From NCBI RefSeq assembly GCF_014645535.1, contig NZ_BMLX01000006.1:163082-227081 (forward strand): DNA of 64,000 nucleotides, read 5' to 3'. Each line of letters starts with the position of its first letter. Position 1 is the first letter of the stretch. Of this stretch, positions 10,053-19,192 are shown piece by piece. Below the pieces are notes generated by a model, which did no database searches, was not told where the DNA came from, and saw only the letters and a list, made by a program, of their open reading frames with translations. Made by a program: the position numbers and the translations under genes. This stretch comes from Silvimonas iriomotensis (GTDB lineage: Bacteria > Pseudomonadota > Gammaproteobacteria > Burkholderiales > Chitinibacteraceae).

Positions 10053-10456
10053 TGCTGACGCTGAACCCCAAGCCGGCCAGTGACGACAGCGACGGCAAAT
10101 TGCAGCCGCCCAATGGCGTCGAAAAAACCGTTGCCATGCTCACGCATCTGGCCGGCATTTTCTGGATTCCGTACCTGCCCATGCCGGTACTGGCGCTGAT
10201 CATCCCGTTCCTGGTGCTGCAGTTTGCCCGCGTGCACTCGGAATTCGTGGAACAGCACGCCGTTCAGGCAGCCAATTTCCAGTTATTGATGGGGTGCCTG
10301 TACGCGCTTGCCATGATCATGAGTTATACAGCGCATAGCGTGTTCCCGATCTGGTGGGTTGCCGTCGGCTCGGCCATGTTCAGCCTGTGGGAAGGCGCCA
10401 AGGCCATTAACGGCTGGCGTTCGCGTTATCCGCTGACTCTTAAATTGTTCAAATAA
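10052..10456 (+). CDS. DUF4870/Tic20-like membrane protein
   Basis: A 134-aa protein with a hydrophilic N-terminus and about three membrane spans. The [27 protein letters not shown] stretch followed by [14 protein letters not shown] resembles the DUF4870 group of small membrane proteins. It starts on the ATG that overlaps the murA stop (TGATG). Function unknown; it sits between murA and hisG. Confidence 0.7.
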
Positions 10457-10475
10457 TCAAGAAAGTACGACTCAT

Positions 10476-11123
10476 ATGATTACGATTGCGCTGTCCAAAG
10501 GCCGCATTTTCGAAGAAACCGTGCCCCTGCTGGCCGCTGCCGGCATCGTGCCCGCTGAAGCGCCGGAGGCCTCGCGCAAGCTGATCATTGGCACCAATCA
10601 TCCAGATGTGCGCCTGATTATCGTGCGCGCCACTGACGTGCCGACCTACGTGCAATATGGCGCAGCCGATCTGGGCGTGGCAGGCAAGGACGTACTGCTG
10701 GAACACGGTGGCGCCGGCCTGTATGTGCCGCTGGATCTGGAAATTGCCCGCTGCAAGCTGATGGTCGCCGTGCAGAACGGCTTCGACTACGAAGGCGCGG
10801 TCAAGCAAGGTGCGCGTTTGCGCGTTGCCACCAAATACACCGAATGCGCGCGTGAGCACTTTGCCGGCAAGGGCGTGCACGTGGACCTGATCAAGCTGTA
10901 TGGCTCCATGGAACTGGCCCCGCTGGTGGGTCTGGCCGATGCCATCGTTGACCTGGTTTCCACCGGCGGCACGCTCAAGGCCAATAACCTGGTGGCCGTG
11001 GAAGACGTGCGCGACATCAGCTCGCGCCTGATCGTCAACCAGGCGGCGCTCAAGCTCAAGCAAGATCGCCTGCAGCCGATTATCGATACGTTCGCCGCCA
11101 CAGTCGCAGCCCGTCGCGACTGA
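10476..11123 (+). CDS. hisG: ATP phosphoribosyltransferase, short form HisG
   Basis: First enzyme of histidine biosynthesis: ATP + PRPP to phosphoribosyl-ATP. At 215 aa it is the short form, lacking the C-terminal regulatory domain. Known short HisG proteins work as a hetero-octamer with HisZ, a HisRS-like subunit that also senses histidine. HisZ is not in this window. Family motifs are visible at [32 protein letters not shown] and the PRPP loop [16 protein letters not shown] terminator follows the stop, separating it from hisD. Confidence 0.96.
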   Translation: MITIALSKGRIFEETVPLLAAAGIVPAEAPEASRKLIIGTNHPDVRLIIVRATDVPTYVQYGAADLGVAGKDVLLEHGGAGLYVPLDLEIARCKLMVAVQNGFDYEGAVKQGARLRVATKYTECAREHFAGKGVHVDLIKLYGSMELAPLVGLADAIVDLVSTGGTLKANNLVAVEDVRDISSRLIVNQAALKLKQDRLQPIIDTFAATVAARRD

Positions 11124-11138
11124 AACGGCCGCCGCAGG

Positions 11139-11170
11139 AGGTGGATGAGCGAGAAGCCATCCACCTTTTT
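11139..11170 (+). terminator. Rho-independent terminator after hisG
   Basis: AGGTGGATG at 11139-11147 pairs with CATCCACCT at 11158-11166 and runs into six T residues. A strong 9-bp stem with a U-tract. Confidence 0.9.
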
Positions 11171-11192
11171 TGTCAGTATTGCTGCCCGGCCC

Positions 11193-11225
11193 TTGTAAAA
11201 CGGCGCGGTCCCCAGCAGTTATAAT
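11193..11225 (+). promoter_or_regulatory. Candidate promoter of hisD
   Basis: A perfect TATAAT at 11220-11225 lies 32 nt before the hisD start, just after the hisG terminator. The best -35-like word is TTGTAA at 11193-11198, giving an unusually long 21-nt spacer, so the -35 assignment is weak. Confidence 0.45.
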
Positions 11226-11257
11226 TGTTCTCTCCATTGCCAAACCGGACACCTGCC

Positions 11258-12559
11258 ATGATTCGCCGCCTTGATTCCCGCGATGCCCAGTTCCAGCAAG
11301 AACTCTCGGCCCTGCTCGCTTTTGAGTCTTCGCAAGACCCGGAAGTGGATGCCCGCGTGGCCGCCATCCTGGATGACGTCAAACAGCGCGGCGATGCCGC
11401 CGTGGTTGAATACACCCAGCGTTTCGACAGCGTGAACGCCAGCACCATGGCAGAACTGGAACTGTCGCAAGCCGAACTCAAAGCCGCCTTCGAACGCCTG
11501 CCGCAAGTGCAGAAAGAGGCGCTTGAAGCCGCTGCAGCCCGCGTGCGCCGGTATCACGAACATCAAAAAGCCACGTCCTGGCAGTACACCGACGAAGACG
11601 GCACCATGCTGGGCCAGCAAGTCACGGCGCTTGATCGCGTCGGTATCTATGTGCCTGGTGGCAAGGCGTCTTACCCGTCTTCGGTGCTGATGAATGCCAT
11701 TCCGGCGCATGTGGCCGGCGTGAGCGAAATCATCATGGTTGTGCCCACACCGCGTGGCGAACGCAATGATCTGGTGCTGGCCGCCGCGTATATCGCCGGC
11801 GTTTCCCGCGCCTTCACCATTGGCGGCGCGCAAGCCGTGGGCGCCCTGGCGTATGGCACGCAAACCATTCCGCAAGTCGACAAGATCACCGGCCCGGGCA
11901 ACGCCTATGTCGCCGCGGCCAAGCGCCGTGTGTTCGGCATTGTCGGGATTGACATGGTCGCCGGCCCGTCGGAAATCCTGGTGATCTGTGACGGCAGCAC
12001 CGATCCGGACTGGATCGCCATGGATTTGTTCAGCCAGGCTGAACACGATGAGATCGCCCAGGCCATCTTGCTGTGCCCGGATGCCGCTTTTATCGACAAA
12101 GTCGCCGCCAGTATCGCGCGCCAGTTGCCAGACATGCCGCGCGCCGAAATCATCCGCGCGTCGCTGTCGGGCCGTGGTGCGCTGATTCATGTGAAAGACC
12201 TCGCAGAGGCCTGTCATATCGCCAACTGGATCGCGCCGGAACACCTTGAACTGTCTGTGGCCGAGCCGCAAGTGTGGCTGCCGGAACTCAAGCACGCCGG
12301 GGCGATTTTCCTTGGCAAGTTCACCTCTGAATCGTTGGGTGATTACTGTGCCGGCCCCAACCACGTGCTGCCGACCGCCCGTACCGCGCGTTTCGCCAGC
12401 CCGCTGGGGGTGTATGACTTCCAGAAGCGCTCCAGCCTGATCCAGGTTTCGGCTGCTGGTGCACAAAAGCTGGGCCGCATTGCCAGCACGCTGGCGCATG
12501 GCGAGGGCCTGCAAGCCCACGCCAAAGCCGCGGAATACCGGCTGGACGATCAACCCTAA
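11258..12559 (+). CDS. hisD: Histidinol dehydrogenase HisD
   Basis: Last enzyme of histidine synthesis, a zinc-dependent NAD+ enzyme oxidising histidinol to histidine in two steps. The 433-aa length is normal. Family motifs are visible: [19 protein letters not shown], then [21 protein letters not shown], the metal and substrate region FSQAEHDE, and GPNHVLPT near the C-terminus. ATG 11258 is chosen because it begins the conserved domain and follows the promoter; an upstream in-frame TTG at 11225 overlaps the -10 word. Confidence 0.97.
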   Translation: MIRRLDSRDAQFQQELSALLAFESSQDPEVDARVAAILDDVKQRGDAAVVEYTQRFDSVNASTMAELELSQAELKAAFERLPQVQKEALEAAAARVRRYHEHQKATSWQYTDEDGTMLGQQVTALDRVGIYVPGGKASYPSSVLMNAIPAHVAGVSEIIMVVPTPRGERNDLVLAAAYIAGVSRAFTIGGAQAVGALAYGTQTIPQVDKITGPGNAYVAAAKRRVFGIVGIDMVAGPSEILVICDGSTDPDWIAMDLFSQAEHDEIAQAILLCPDAAFIDKVAASIARQLPDMPRAEIIRASLSGRGALIHVKDLAEACHIANWIAPEHLELSVAEPQVWLPELKHAGAIFLGKFTSESLGDYCAGPNHVLPTARTARFASPLGVYDFQKRSSLIQVSAAGAQKLGRIASTLAHGEGLQAHAKAAEYRLDDQP

Positions 12560-12575
12560 CCACGGTCGGGACAGC

Positions 12576-12926
12576 ATGCCGGCAAGAAGCGAATATCTGG
12601 ACTGGCTGCTGGAACAACTGGCGCCGCTGGGCAGCTTGCGACCCAAGTCCATGTTCGGCGGCTATGGCCTGTATTGCGATGGCGTGTTCTTTGCCATCAT
12701 CTCTGACGACGTGTTTTACGTGAAGGTGGATGATACCAACCGGCCGCGTTTTGAGAAGGCCGGTTTGCAGCCCTTCCGTTACGACGTGAAAGACGGCAAG
12801 AAGCACTTGTCGTATTACCCGCTGCCCGAGTCTGCACTGGAAGATGCCGAGGCGCTGCAAGAATGGGCGCGTGAAGGCATTGGTGCTGCTTTGCGGGCCG
12901 CCGCCAAAGGCAAGAAACGTCAATGA
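12576..12926 (+). CDS. TfoX N-terminal domain protein
   Basis: A 116-aa protein consisting of a single TfoX N-terminal-type domain (LAPLGSLRPKSMFGGYGLYCDGVFFAII, then FYVKVDD and F-x-YDVKDGKKHLSYYPLPES). TfoX/Sxy proteins promote competence gene expression in gammaproteobacteria, but stand-alone N-terminal-domain proteins are common and uncharacterised. It follows hisD by 16 nt and overlaps the cupin gene by 4 nt (ATGA), so it is cotranscribed with histidine genes. The slot is where hisC is usually found in related operons. Confidence 0.82.
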   Translation: MPARSEYLDWLLEQLAPLGSLRPKSMFGGYGLYCDGVFFAIISDDVFYVKVDDTNRPRFEKAGLQPFRYDVKDGKKHLSYYPLPESALEDAEALQEWAREGIGAALRAAAKGKKRQ

Positions 12927-13267
12927 GTGAAAAGATTTCTACCGCCACGGCCCCGCATTACCACTGGGGCGCGGGCGAAGATGGCTGGCATCTGGTGCGT
13001 ACGCCCGCCTTATCCGTGATTCAGGAGCGGCTAGGCCCAGGCGGTGAGGAAGCGCGGCACTACCACGTGCATGCCAGCCAGTTTTTTTATGTCCTCGCCG
13101 GCAGCCTTGATATTGAGGTTGCCGGCGTGGTCACCACGCTCAATGCGCAAGAAGGCCTGGCGATCCCGGCCGGTGCGGCGCATCAGGTGCGCAATGTGTC
13201 GCAATCCGACGCGCATTTTCTGGTGACCTCGCAACCACCCAGTCATGGGGATCGGGTCCTGGCCTGA
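12923..13267 (+). CDS. Single-domain cupin protein
   Basis: A 114-aa small cupin. The two cupin motifs are visible: G(X)5HXH-like HYHVHASQFFYVLAGSLDIEV and the second block AIPAGAAHQVRNVS, so the metal-binding histidines are largely present. It overlaps the TfoX-domain gene by 4 nt and lies 121 nt upstream of hisB. The enzymatic or binding role cannot be told. The 121-nt gap to hisB suggests hisB has its own expression signals, but no convincing promoter is seen. Confidence 0.82.
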   Translation: MSEKISTATAPHYHWGAGEDGWHLVRTPALSVIQERLGPGGEEARHYHVHASQFFYVLAGSLDIEVAGVVTTLNAQEGLAIPAGAAHQVRNVSQSDAHFLVTSQPPSHGDRVLA

Positions 13268-13388
13268 TTGGCCCTTTTACCCTGTTTTTACAGCGAAATG
13301 GCCCGTTTTTGCTTCACCTCAATAGCAAAGTCGTGGACAATTACGCAAATTGCGCCCATTTGGGCTATTGCCGATTACGAGAATACGC

Positions 13389-13982
13389 ATGCGCGAAGTA
13401 CAGGTAACCCGTAACACGCTGGAAACCCAGATCACCGTAACCATCAATCTGGATGGCACCGGTAAGTCCCGTTTCGATACCGGCGTGCCGTTTCTGGAAC
13501 ACATGATGGATCAGATCGCCCGCCATGGGCTGATTGATCTGGACGTCGTCGCCAAGGGTGATCTGCATATCGACGCCCACCATACCGTCGAAGATGTCGG
13601 CATTACGCTGGGCCAGGCGCTGGCCAAGGCGCTGGGCGACAAAAAAGGCATCCGCCGTTACGGCCACGCCTATGTCCCGCTGGATGAAGCGCTGTCGCGC
13701 GTGGTGATCGACCTCTCTGGCCGCCCCGGTCTTGAATACGGTGTCGAGTTCACCCGTGCCGCCATTGGCGGTTTCGATGTCGATCTGTTTGGCGAATTCT
13801 TCCGTGGTTTCGTCAATCACGCCGCGGTCACGCTGCATATCGATAACCTGAAGGGCAAAAACGCCCACCATCAGGCAGAGACGATCTTCAAGGCATTCGG
13901 CCGTGCATTGCGTATGGCAATCGAATACGATGAACGTATGGCTGGCGTCACGCCTTCGACCAAGGGCACGCTGGTCGGTTAA
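13389..13982 (+). CDS. hisB: Imidazoleglycerol-phosphate dehydratase HisB
   Basis: Sixth step of histidine synthesis. A 197-aa monofunctional dehydratase without the phosphatase domain found in E. coli HisB; histidinol phosphatase must be encoded elsewhere. Mn-binding motifs are visible: [30 protein letters not shown] and [20 protein letters not shown] 13389 begins the conserved domain ([12 protein letters not shown]). It heads the run hisB-H-A-F-I. Confidence 0.97.
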   Translation: MREVQVTRNTLETQITVTINLDGTGKSRFDTGVPFLEHMMDQIARHGLIDLDVVAKGDLHIDAHHTVEDVGITLGQALAKALGDKKGIRRYGHAYVPLDEALSRVVIDLSGRPGLEYGVEFTRAAIGGFDVDLFGEFFRGFVNHAAVTLHIDNLKGKNAHHQAETIFKAFGRALRMAIEYDERMAGVTPSTKGTLVG

Positions 13983-14006
13983 CCTTTCTCACGTTGAACC
14001 ACTGAA

Positions 14007-14648
14007 ATGCGTATCGCAATTGTTGACTACGGCATGGGGAACCTCCATTCCGTAACCAAAGCCTTTGAGCACGTTGCCGGCAGTGATGCCAGCATCGTGC
14101 TGACGGACGACCCGATCGAAGTCGCCGCCGCCGACAAAGTGGTGTTTCCCGGTCAGGGCGCCATGCCCGACTGCATGCGCCATCTGGAAGAAAGTGGCCT
14201 GAAGGGGGCCGTGCTGGATGCTGCCCGCCACAAGCCGTTTCTGGGCATTTGCGTCGGCGCGCAACTCTTGTTCGATTACAGCGAAGAGGGCGACACGCCC
14301 GGTCTGGGCGTGTTTGCTGGCGGCGTGATGCGTTTTCCCAAAGAACGCATGCACGACGACGAAGGCCACAAGCTTAAAGTGCCGCACATGGGCTGGAACG
14401 AAATGTTCATCACCCGGGCGCACCCGCTGTGGCAAGGCATCCCGGAAGGCGAGCGCTTTTACTTCGTGCACAGCTACCACTTCAAGCCATCGGATGACAT
14501 TACCGTCATCGAATCGGCCTACCCGTACCGTTTTGCGGCGGCCGTGGCGCGCGACAATATCTTTGCCATTCAATGCCACCCGGAGAAAAGCCATAACGCC
14601 GGGCTGCAATTATTGCGAAATTTTGTACACTGGGATGGTCGCCCCTGA
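14007..14648 (+). CDS. hisH: Imidazole glycerol phosphate synthase glutaminase subunit HisH
   Basis: Class I glutamine amidotransferase that feeds ammonia to HisF. The 213-aa protein has the oxyanion strand PGQGAMPDCM, the nucleophile cysteine in LGICVGAQLLF, and the catalytic His-Glu pair in IQCHPEKS. Its partner hisF lies two genes downstream. It follows hisB by 24 nt. Confidence 0.97.
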   Translation: MRIAIVDYGMGNLHSVTKAFEHVAGSDASIVLTDDPIEVAAADKVVFPGQGAMPDCMRHLEESGLKGAVLDAARHKPFLGICVGAQLLFDYSEEGDTPGLGVFAGGVMRFPKERMHDDEGHKLKVPHMGWNEMFITRAHPLWQGIPEGERFYFVHSYHFKPSDDITVIESAYPYRFAAAVARDNIFAIQCHPEKSHNAGLQLLRNFVHWDGRP

Positions 14649-14696
14649 GCCTTGGGCGACACACTGATAACCTGATTTCATTGAAATTTCTGCATC

Positions 14697-15440
14697 ATGC
14701 TGATTATTCCTGCAATTGATTTGAAAGATGGCCACTGCGTTCGTTTGCGTCAGGGCCTGATGGAAGATGCCACCGTCTTCTCGGAAAACCCCGCCCCGAT
14801 GGCCCGCCACTGGCTGGACAAAGGCGGTCGCCGCCTGCACCTGGTGGATTTGAACGGCGCTTTTGCCGGCAAGCCCAAAAACCTGGATGCCATCAAGGCC
14901 ATTCTGGCTGAGGTGAACGGCGAAGTGCCGGTGCAACTGGGTGGCGGTATCCGCGACCTGGACACCATCGAGCGCTATCTGGATGCCGGCATCGACTACG
15001 TCATCATCGGCACCGCCGCGGTGAAGATCCCCGGTTTTCTGCACGAAGCCTGCGACGCTTTCCCGGGCCACATCATTGTGGGTCTGGATGCCAAGGATGG
15101 CCGTGTGGCGACCGATGGCTGGTCCAAGATCACTGAACATGACGTGATCGACCTGGCGCAACGCTTCCAGGACTACGGCGTGGAAAGCGTGATCTACACC
15201 GATATCGGTCGTGACGGCATGCTGTCCGGCGTGAACATTGAAGCCACCGTCAAACTGGCCCAGGCGCTGACCATTCCGGTGATCGCCTCGGGCGGCCTGA
15301 CCGATCTGGACGACGTGCGCAAGCTGGTTGAAGTAGAAAGTGAAGGCATTGAAGGTGTGATCACCGGCCGCGCGATCTACGAAGGCACCATTGACTTCAA
15401 GGCCGCGCAAGAGCTGGCCGACGAAGCCATCGCCGCCTGA
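14697..15440 (+). CDS. hisA: ProFAR isomerase HisA
   Basis: A 247-aa (beta/alpha)8-barrel isomerase of histidine synthesis. The two catalytic aspartates of the half-barrels are visible in [14 protein letters not shown] and [14 protein letters not shown], with phosphate-binding GGGIRD and ASGGLTD. Start ATG 14697 follows hisH by 48 nt. Confidence 0.97.
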   Translation: MLIIPAIDLKDGHCVRLRQGLMEDATVFSENPAPMARHWLDKGGRRLHLVDLNGAFAGKPKNLDAIKAILAEVNGEVPVQLGGGIRDLDTIERYLDAGIDYVIIGTAAVKIPGFLHEACDAFPGHIIVGLDAKDGRVATDGWSKITEHDVIDLAQRFQDYGVESVIYTDIGRDGMLSGVNIEATVKLAQALTIPVIASGGLTDLDDVRKLVEVESEGIEGVITGRAIYEGTIDFKAAQELADEAIAA

Positions 15441-15516
15441 TTTTTCTGCAAGACCGCCACAGGGTTGCCCCGGCTTTTGCGCGCGAGGCAACCCTGTGGC
15501 GCGCCCGGAACCTGAC

Positions 15517-16284
15517 ATGCCTTTAGCCAAACGCATTATCCCCTGCCTTGATGTCACCGCTGGCCGCGTGGTCAAAGGTGTCAATTTTGTCGAACTGCGC
15601 GACGCCGGCGACCCGGTGGAAATCGCCCGCCGTTACGACGAACAAGGCGCGGATGAGCTGACTTTTCTGGATATCACCGCCTCGTCGGATGATCGCGATC
15701 TCATCTTGTCGGTGATTGAAGCTGTGGCCTCGCAAGTGTTCATTCCGCTCACCGTCGGCGGTGGCGTGCGCAAGGTCGAAGACGTGCGCCGTTTGCTCAA
15801 CGCGGGCGCGGACAAGATCAGCATCAACACTTCGGCCATTACCAATCCGCAACTGGTGGCGGATGCCGCCGCGCGCTTTGGTAGTCAGGCCATTGTGGTC
15901 GCCATTGACGCCAAGGCGGTCACGCCCAACAACGACCGCTGGGAAGTATTCACCCATGGCGGCCGCAATGCCACCGGGCTGGATGCGGTGGAGTGGGCCA
16001 TCAAGATGCAGCAAATGGGCGCGGGCGAAATCCTGCTGACCAGCATGGATCGCGATGGCACCAAAATCGGTTTCAACCTGCCGCTGACCCGTGCCATTTC
16101 TGATGCGGTGGATATCCCGGTGATCGCCTCCGGCGGCGTGGGCAATCTGCAGCATATGGTCGAAGGTGTGACCGAAGGCCATGCCGATGCCGTGCTGGCC
16201 GCGTCGATCTTCCATTTTGGTGAATACACGGTACGTCAGACCAAAGAGGCCATGCGCGCCGCGGGGATTGAGGTGCGCCTGTGA
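15517..16284 (+). CDS. hisF: Imidazole glycerol phosphate synthase cyclase subunit HisF
   Basis: A 255-aa barrel enzyme that with HisH makes imidazole glycerol phosphate and AICAR. Catalytic aspartates appear in [15 protein letters not shown] and [13 protein letters not shown], with phosphate-binding [10 protein letters not shown] and ASGGVGN. ATG 15517 is the conserved start; the reading frame upstream lies mostly in hisA and the 76-nt gap. The stop overlaps hisI by 4 nt (GTGA). Confidence 0.97.
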   Translation: MPLAKRIIPCLDVTAGRVVKGVNFVELRDAGDPVEIARRYDEQGADELTFLDITASSDDRDLILSVIEAVASQVFIPLTVGGGVRKVEDVRRLLNAGADKISINTSAITNPQLVADAAARFGSQAIVVAIDAKAVTPNNDRWEVFTHGGRNATGLDAVEWAIKMQQMGAGEILLTSMDRDGTKIGFNLPLTRAISDAVDIPVIASGGVGNLQHMVEGVTEGHADAVLAASIFHFGEYTVRQTKEAMRAAGIEVRL

Positions 16285-16676
16285 GCTGGCTCGACGAGAT
16301 CAAATTTGATGCCGCTGGCCTTGTGCCGGTGATTGCGCAGGACGAACACACCGGCCGCGTGCTGATGTTTGCCTTTGCCAATCGTGACGCCGTAGCGCTG
16401 TCTGCCGACAAAGGCACCGCGCATTACTGGACGCGTTCGCGCCAGAAGCTGTGGCACAAGGGCGAAGAATCTGGTCATTTTCAGCGCATCAAGGAAATCC
16501 GCCTTGATTGCGACGGTGACGTGCTGATCTATGTGATCGAGCAAGAAGGTGGCATTGCCTGCCACACCGGTCGCGAGAGCTGTTTTTTCCGCAAGCTCAA
16601 TGGCGATGCCTGGGAAACGGTTGATCCGGTGCTCAAAGACCCCAATGCCATTTACGGTCATGGTCATTCGCATTGA
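16281..16676 (+). CDS. hisI: Phosphoribosyl-AMP cyclohydrolase HisI
   Basis: Third step of histidine synthesis. The 131-aa protein carries only the cyclohydrolase domain, with the metal sites in [12 protein letters not shown] and the zinc cysteines in [14 protein letters not shown]. It starts with GTG overlapping the hisF stop. HisE is a separate gene downstream, not fused as in enterobacteria. A terminator follows. Confidence 0.96.
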   Translation: MSWLDEIKFDAAGLVPVIAQDEHTGRVLMFAFANRDAVALSADKGTAHYWTRSRQKLWHKGEESGHFQRIKEIRLDCDGDVLIYVIEQEGGIACHTGRESCFFRKLNGDAWETVDPVLKDPNAIYGHGHSH

Positions 16677-16701
16677 GCGTGATCAAACCAGGCGCAGTAT
16701 C

Positions 16702-16727
16702 AAGCCCGTTCGTGAACGGGCTTTTTT
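16702..16727 (+). terminator. Rho-independent terminator after hisI
   Basis: AGCCCGTTC at 16703-16711 pairs with GAACGGGCT at 16714-16722, loop GT, followed by a T-run. It closes the hisB-H-A-F-I unit and isolates hisE. Confidence 0.9.
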
Positions 16728-16786
16728 GTCTGAACGGCAGATTCATCCGGATGTTCGTACAACTTTAAACAAGCCACCTGCAACCG

Positions 16787-16819
16787 TTGCGTCCTTTCGT
16801 CATCAAACCCCCTTATAAT
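16787..16819 (+). promoter_or_regulatory. Candidate promoter of hisE
   Basis: A perfect TATAAT at 16814-16819 stands 25 nt before the hisE start and downstream of the hisI terminator. TTGCGT at 16787-16792 is the nearest -35-like word but the spacer would be 21 nt. Confidence 0.4.
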
Positions 16820-16844
16820 TGGTCCTTTGTATCTGGAGCGAAGC

Positions 16845-17174
16845 ATGGTTTCCGCTGAAATCCTGGAGCGTCTGTCCGCCACGCTGGCATCCCGCCGCGA
16901 AGCCGACCCCAGCACCTCTTATGTCGCCAAACTGTTCCACAAGGGGCAGGAAGCCATCCTGAAAAAGGTCGGCGAAGAAGCGCTTGAAACCATCCTTGCC
17001 GCCAAAGATGGCGACCGCCGTCATCTGGTCAGCGAAGTGGCTGACCTGTGGTTCCACACCATGGTGCTGCTGGCCAATGAAGGCTTGTCGGCCGAAGACG
17101 TGCTGGCTGAACTGGCGCGCCGTGAAGGCATTTCCGGTATCGACGAAAAAGCCTCTCGTCCGGTCAAGGATTAA
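16845..17174 (+). CDS. hisE: Phosphoribosyl-ATP pyrophosphatase HisE
   Basis: Second step of histidine synthesis; a 109-aa all-alpha MazG-like pyrophosphohydrolase. The metal-binding helix motif is visible in [18 protein letters not shown] and the following [17 protein letters not shown] 16845 sits 7 nt after a GGAG ribosome site. It is a stand-alone gene with its own likely promoter, followed by the HIT gene after 61 nt. Confidence 0.96.
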   Translation: MVSAEILERLSATLASRREADPSTSYVAKLFHKGQEAILKKVGEEALETILAAKDGDRRHLVSEVADLWFHTMVLLANEGLSAEDVLAELARREGISGIDEKASRPVKD

Positions 17175-17235
17175 AAACCGGGCCGACCAGGTCTTATGAA
17201 TGATGGCGCCCTCCGGGCGTAATGGGAGAAACTTG

Positions 17236-17592
17236 ATGAGCGATTGCCTGTTCTGCAAGCTGGCCAGCGGCGAAATCCCGAGCAAGCAGATTTACAGCGA
17301 TGATGAAGTCGTGGCGTTTCACGACATTCATCCAGTGGCACCGGTGCATTTTCTGATTGTCCCCAAAACCCACGTCGATTCGCTGGCGCACGCGGGCCCG
17401 GAACATGAGGCGCTGTTGGGCAAGATGCTGTTGCTGGCGCCCCGACTGGCCGCAGAGCAAGGTTTGAAAGACGGGTTCCGCACTGTCATCAATACCGGCC
17501 ATGGCGGCGGGCAAACGTTCTTCCATCTGCACGTGCACGTGTTTGGTGGTAATACCATGTCGCCAGACCTGGCTGCCATCACAACGCAATAA
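17236..17592 (+). CDS. HIT-family nucleotide hydrolase (HINT-like)
   Basis: A 118-aa HIT-superfamily protein of the HinT type, purine nucleoside phosphoramidases. The N-terminus CLFCKLASGEIP and the active-site HxHxHxx motif in FFHLHVHVFGG are intact. ATG 17236 follows a GGGAGAAAC ribosome site. In betaproteobacteria this gene commonly lies between hisE and tatA, as here. Confidence 0.94.
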   Translation: MSDCLFCKLASGEIPSKQIYSDDEVVAFHDIHPVAPVHFLIVPKTHVDSLAHAGPEHEALLGKMLLLAPRLAAEQGLKDGFRTVINTGHGGGQTFFHLHVHVFGGNTMSPDLAAITTQ

Positions 17593-17610
17593 TCAGCGTG
17601 TAAAGAACAA

Positions 17611-17631
17611 GCCCCTGGTGGTCAGGGGTTT
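17611..17631 (+). terminator. Possible terminator between HIT gene and tatA
   Basis: CCCCTG at 17612-17617 pairs with CAGGGG at 17623-17628, followed by only three T residues. Weak; it may allow readthrough into tatA. Confidence 0.45.
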
Positions 17632-17674
17632 GACCGGTTCAACCTGCGGCGCGTGGCGCCGGGAGTAAAACACA

Positions 17675-17884
17675 ATGGGTTCGTTTAGCATCTGGCATTG
17701 GCTGATCGTGCTGGTGATCATTGTCCTGGTTTTTGGCACCAAGAAGCTGGGCAATGTCGGCAAGGATCTGGGTTCTGCGGTTCGCGGCTTCAAGGAAGGC
17801 GTGAATGGCGAAGGCGAAAAGCCGGCTGACAATCATGCTGAGGCCGGCCGCGTGATTGACACTGCTGACCGCGACAAGCGCTAA
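17675..17884 (+). CDS. tatA: Sec-independent translocase subunit TatA
   Basis: A 69-aa TatA: one N-terminal membrane helix ([20 protein letters not shown]), the FGTKKL hinge and an amphipathic helix ([14 protein letters not shown]), then a charged tail. TatA oligomers form the passage for folded proteins carrying twin-arginine signals. It heads tatA-B-C. Confidence 0.96.
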   Translation: MGSFSIWHWLIVLVIIVLVFGTKKLGNVGKDLGSAVRGFKEGVNGEGEKPADNHAEAGRVIDTADRDKR

Positions 17885-17908
17885 GCCGCCGACAGGACGA
17901 CACGGGCG

Positions 17909-18442
17909 GTGTTTGATATCAGTCTGGGTGAAATGGCAGTCATTGGCGCGGTCGCCCTTGTGGTGATCGGGCCGGAGCGGCTGCCCAAAGTGGCGCGAAC
18001 CCTGGGTTTGCTGGTGGGGCGCGCCCAGCGTTTTGCCAACAGCGTCAAAGCGGATCTGGACCGGGAAATTGCCCAGTCCGAACTGGCGAAGCTGGAAGCG
18101 GAGATGCGCGCGCAAGGCGCCGAGCTGCGCAACACCATTCACCAGCCGCTGGCTGACGCCAAAGCCGCCTTGCTGGCGGCGCCCGCTGATACGCCGGCGC
18201 CCGCCGTCATCCACACCCCGGCTGAGCCCGCAGTAACACCGCTGCCCGAGCCCGAGCAGTTTGCGCTGACCGCTGCTGACCAGGCGCTGCGCCCCGTCGT
18301 CGAGCCGGCCGCAGCAACTGTGGTCTCCGCCCCCGCGCCCGCCCCGCAGATCAGCCCGGCTGCTCATGATGAGCGCCAGCTTGATCTGTTTGAACCCTCT
18401 GTACCCACCGCTGCGCCCACGCCAGCGCGAGATCGCCGCTGA
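17909..18442 (+). CDS. tatB: Twin-arginine translocase subunit TatB
   Basis: A 177-aa TatB. GTG start gives the conserved MFDISLGEMAVIGAVALVV followed by GPERLPKVARTLG, then an amphipathic helix to about residue 80. The rest is an Ala/Pro-rich tail, longer than needed for function and typical of TatB variation. TatB with TatC recognises RR signal peptides. It begins 24 nt after tatA and ends 3 nt before tatC. Confidence 0.95.
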   Translation: MFDISLGEMAVIGAVALVVIGPERLPKVARTLGLLVGRAQRFANSVKADLDREIAQSELAKLEAEMRAQGAELRNTIHQPLADAKAALLAAPADTPAPAVIHTPAEPAVTPLPEPEQFALTAADQALRPVVEPAAATVVSAPAPAPQISPAAHDERQLDLFEPSVPTAAPTPARDRR

Positions 18443-18445
18443 TTC

Positions 18446-19192
18446 ATGACTGAGGACAACTTTCAGCCGCTGCTGGTCCACCTGATCGAGTTGCGCTCCC
18501 GCATTGTGCGCAGCGCCCTGGTGTTCTTCGTCGGCTTTGCTATCTGTTTTTATTTCTCGCAACAGTTGTACGACTTTCTGGTCGCGCCACTGACCGCGGT
18601 GCTGCCCAGCCAGAAACTGGTTTCAATCGGCATTGCTGCGCCGTTCCTGTTGCAGGTCAAGATTGTGGCGCTGACGGCCGTGATCATCACCATGCCGCAC
18701 ACGCTCTATCAAGTGTGGGCCTTTGTGGCACCCGGCTTGTACACCCATGAAAAACGCATGATCCTGCCGCTGGTGGTGTCCTCCACCTTGTTGTTCTTCC
18801 TCGGCATGTCGTTTGCGTATTTCTTTGTCTTCAAAACCGTCTTCGCCTTTGTGGCCTCGCATGTGCCCAGTTCCATGCAGTGGCTGCCAGATTCTGAACA
18901 GTACCTCTCGTTTGTGCTGGGGCTGTTCATCTCTTTCGGCATCACCTTTGAAGTGCCGGTGGCGATTGTGCTGCTGGTCCACATTGGCGTTGTCACCGTC
19001 GAAAAACTGGTGAGCTGGCGTCCGTACGTGATCGTGGGTTCCTTTATTGTGGCCGCCGTGGTCACCCCGCCCGATCCGCTCTCGCAATGCCTGCTTGCTG
19101 TTCCACTCTGGCTTTTGTATGAAGCCGGTTGCGTCGTCGCCCGCTGGACCGGGACACGCGCATCCAACCAAACCCACACCCAAGAACAATGA
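18446..19192 (+). CDS. tatC: Sec-independent translocase subunit TatC
   Basis: A 248-aa six-span membrane protein and the receptor of the Tat pathway. The conserved N-terminus (LLVHLIELRSRIV) and the first periplasmic-loop region leading to FLLQVKIV are visible, as is the cytoplasmic F-x-APGLYTHEKR loop motif. The stop overlaps the next gene by 4 nt (ATGA). Confidence 0.97.
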   Translation: MTEDNFQPLLVHLIELRSRIVRSALVFFVGFAICFYFSQQLYDFLVAPLTAVLPSQKLVSIGIAAPFLLQVKIVALTAVIITMPHTLYQVWAFVAPGLYTHEKRMILPLVVSSTLLFFLGMSFAYFFVFKTVFAFVASHVPSSMQWLPDSEQYLSFVLGLFISFGITFEVPVAIVLLVHIGVVTVEKLVSWRPYVIVGSFIVAAVVTPPDPLSQCLLAVPLWLLYEAGCVVARWTGTRASNQTHTQEQ

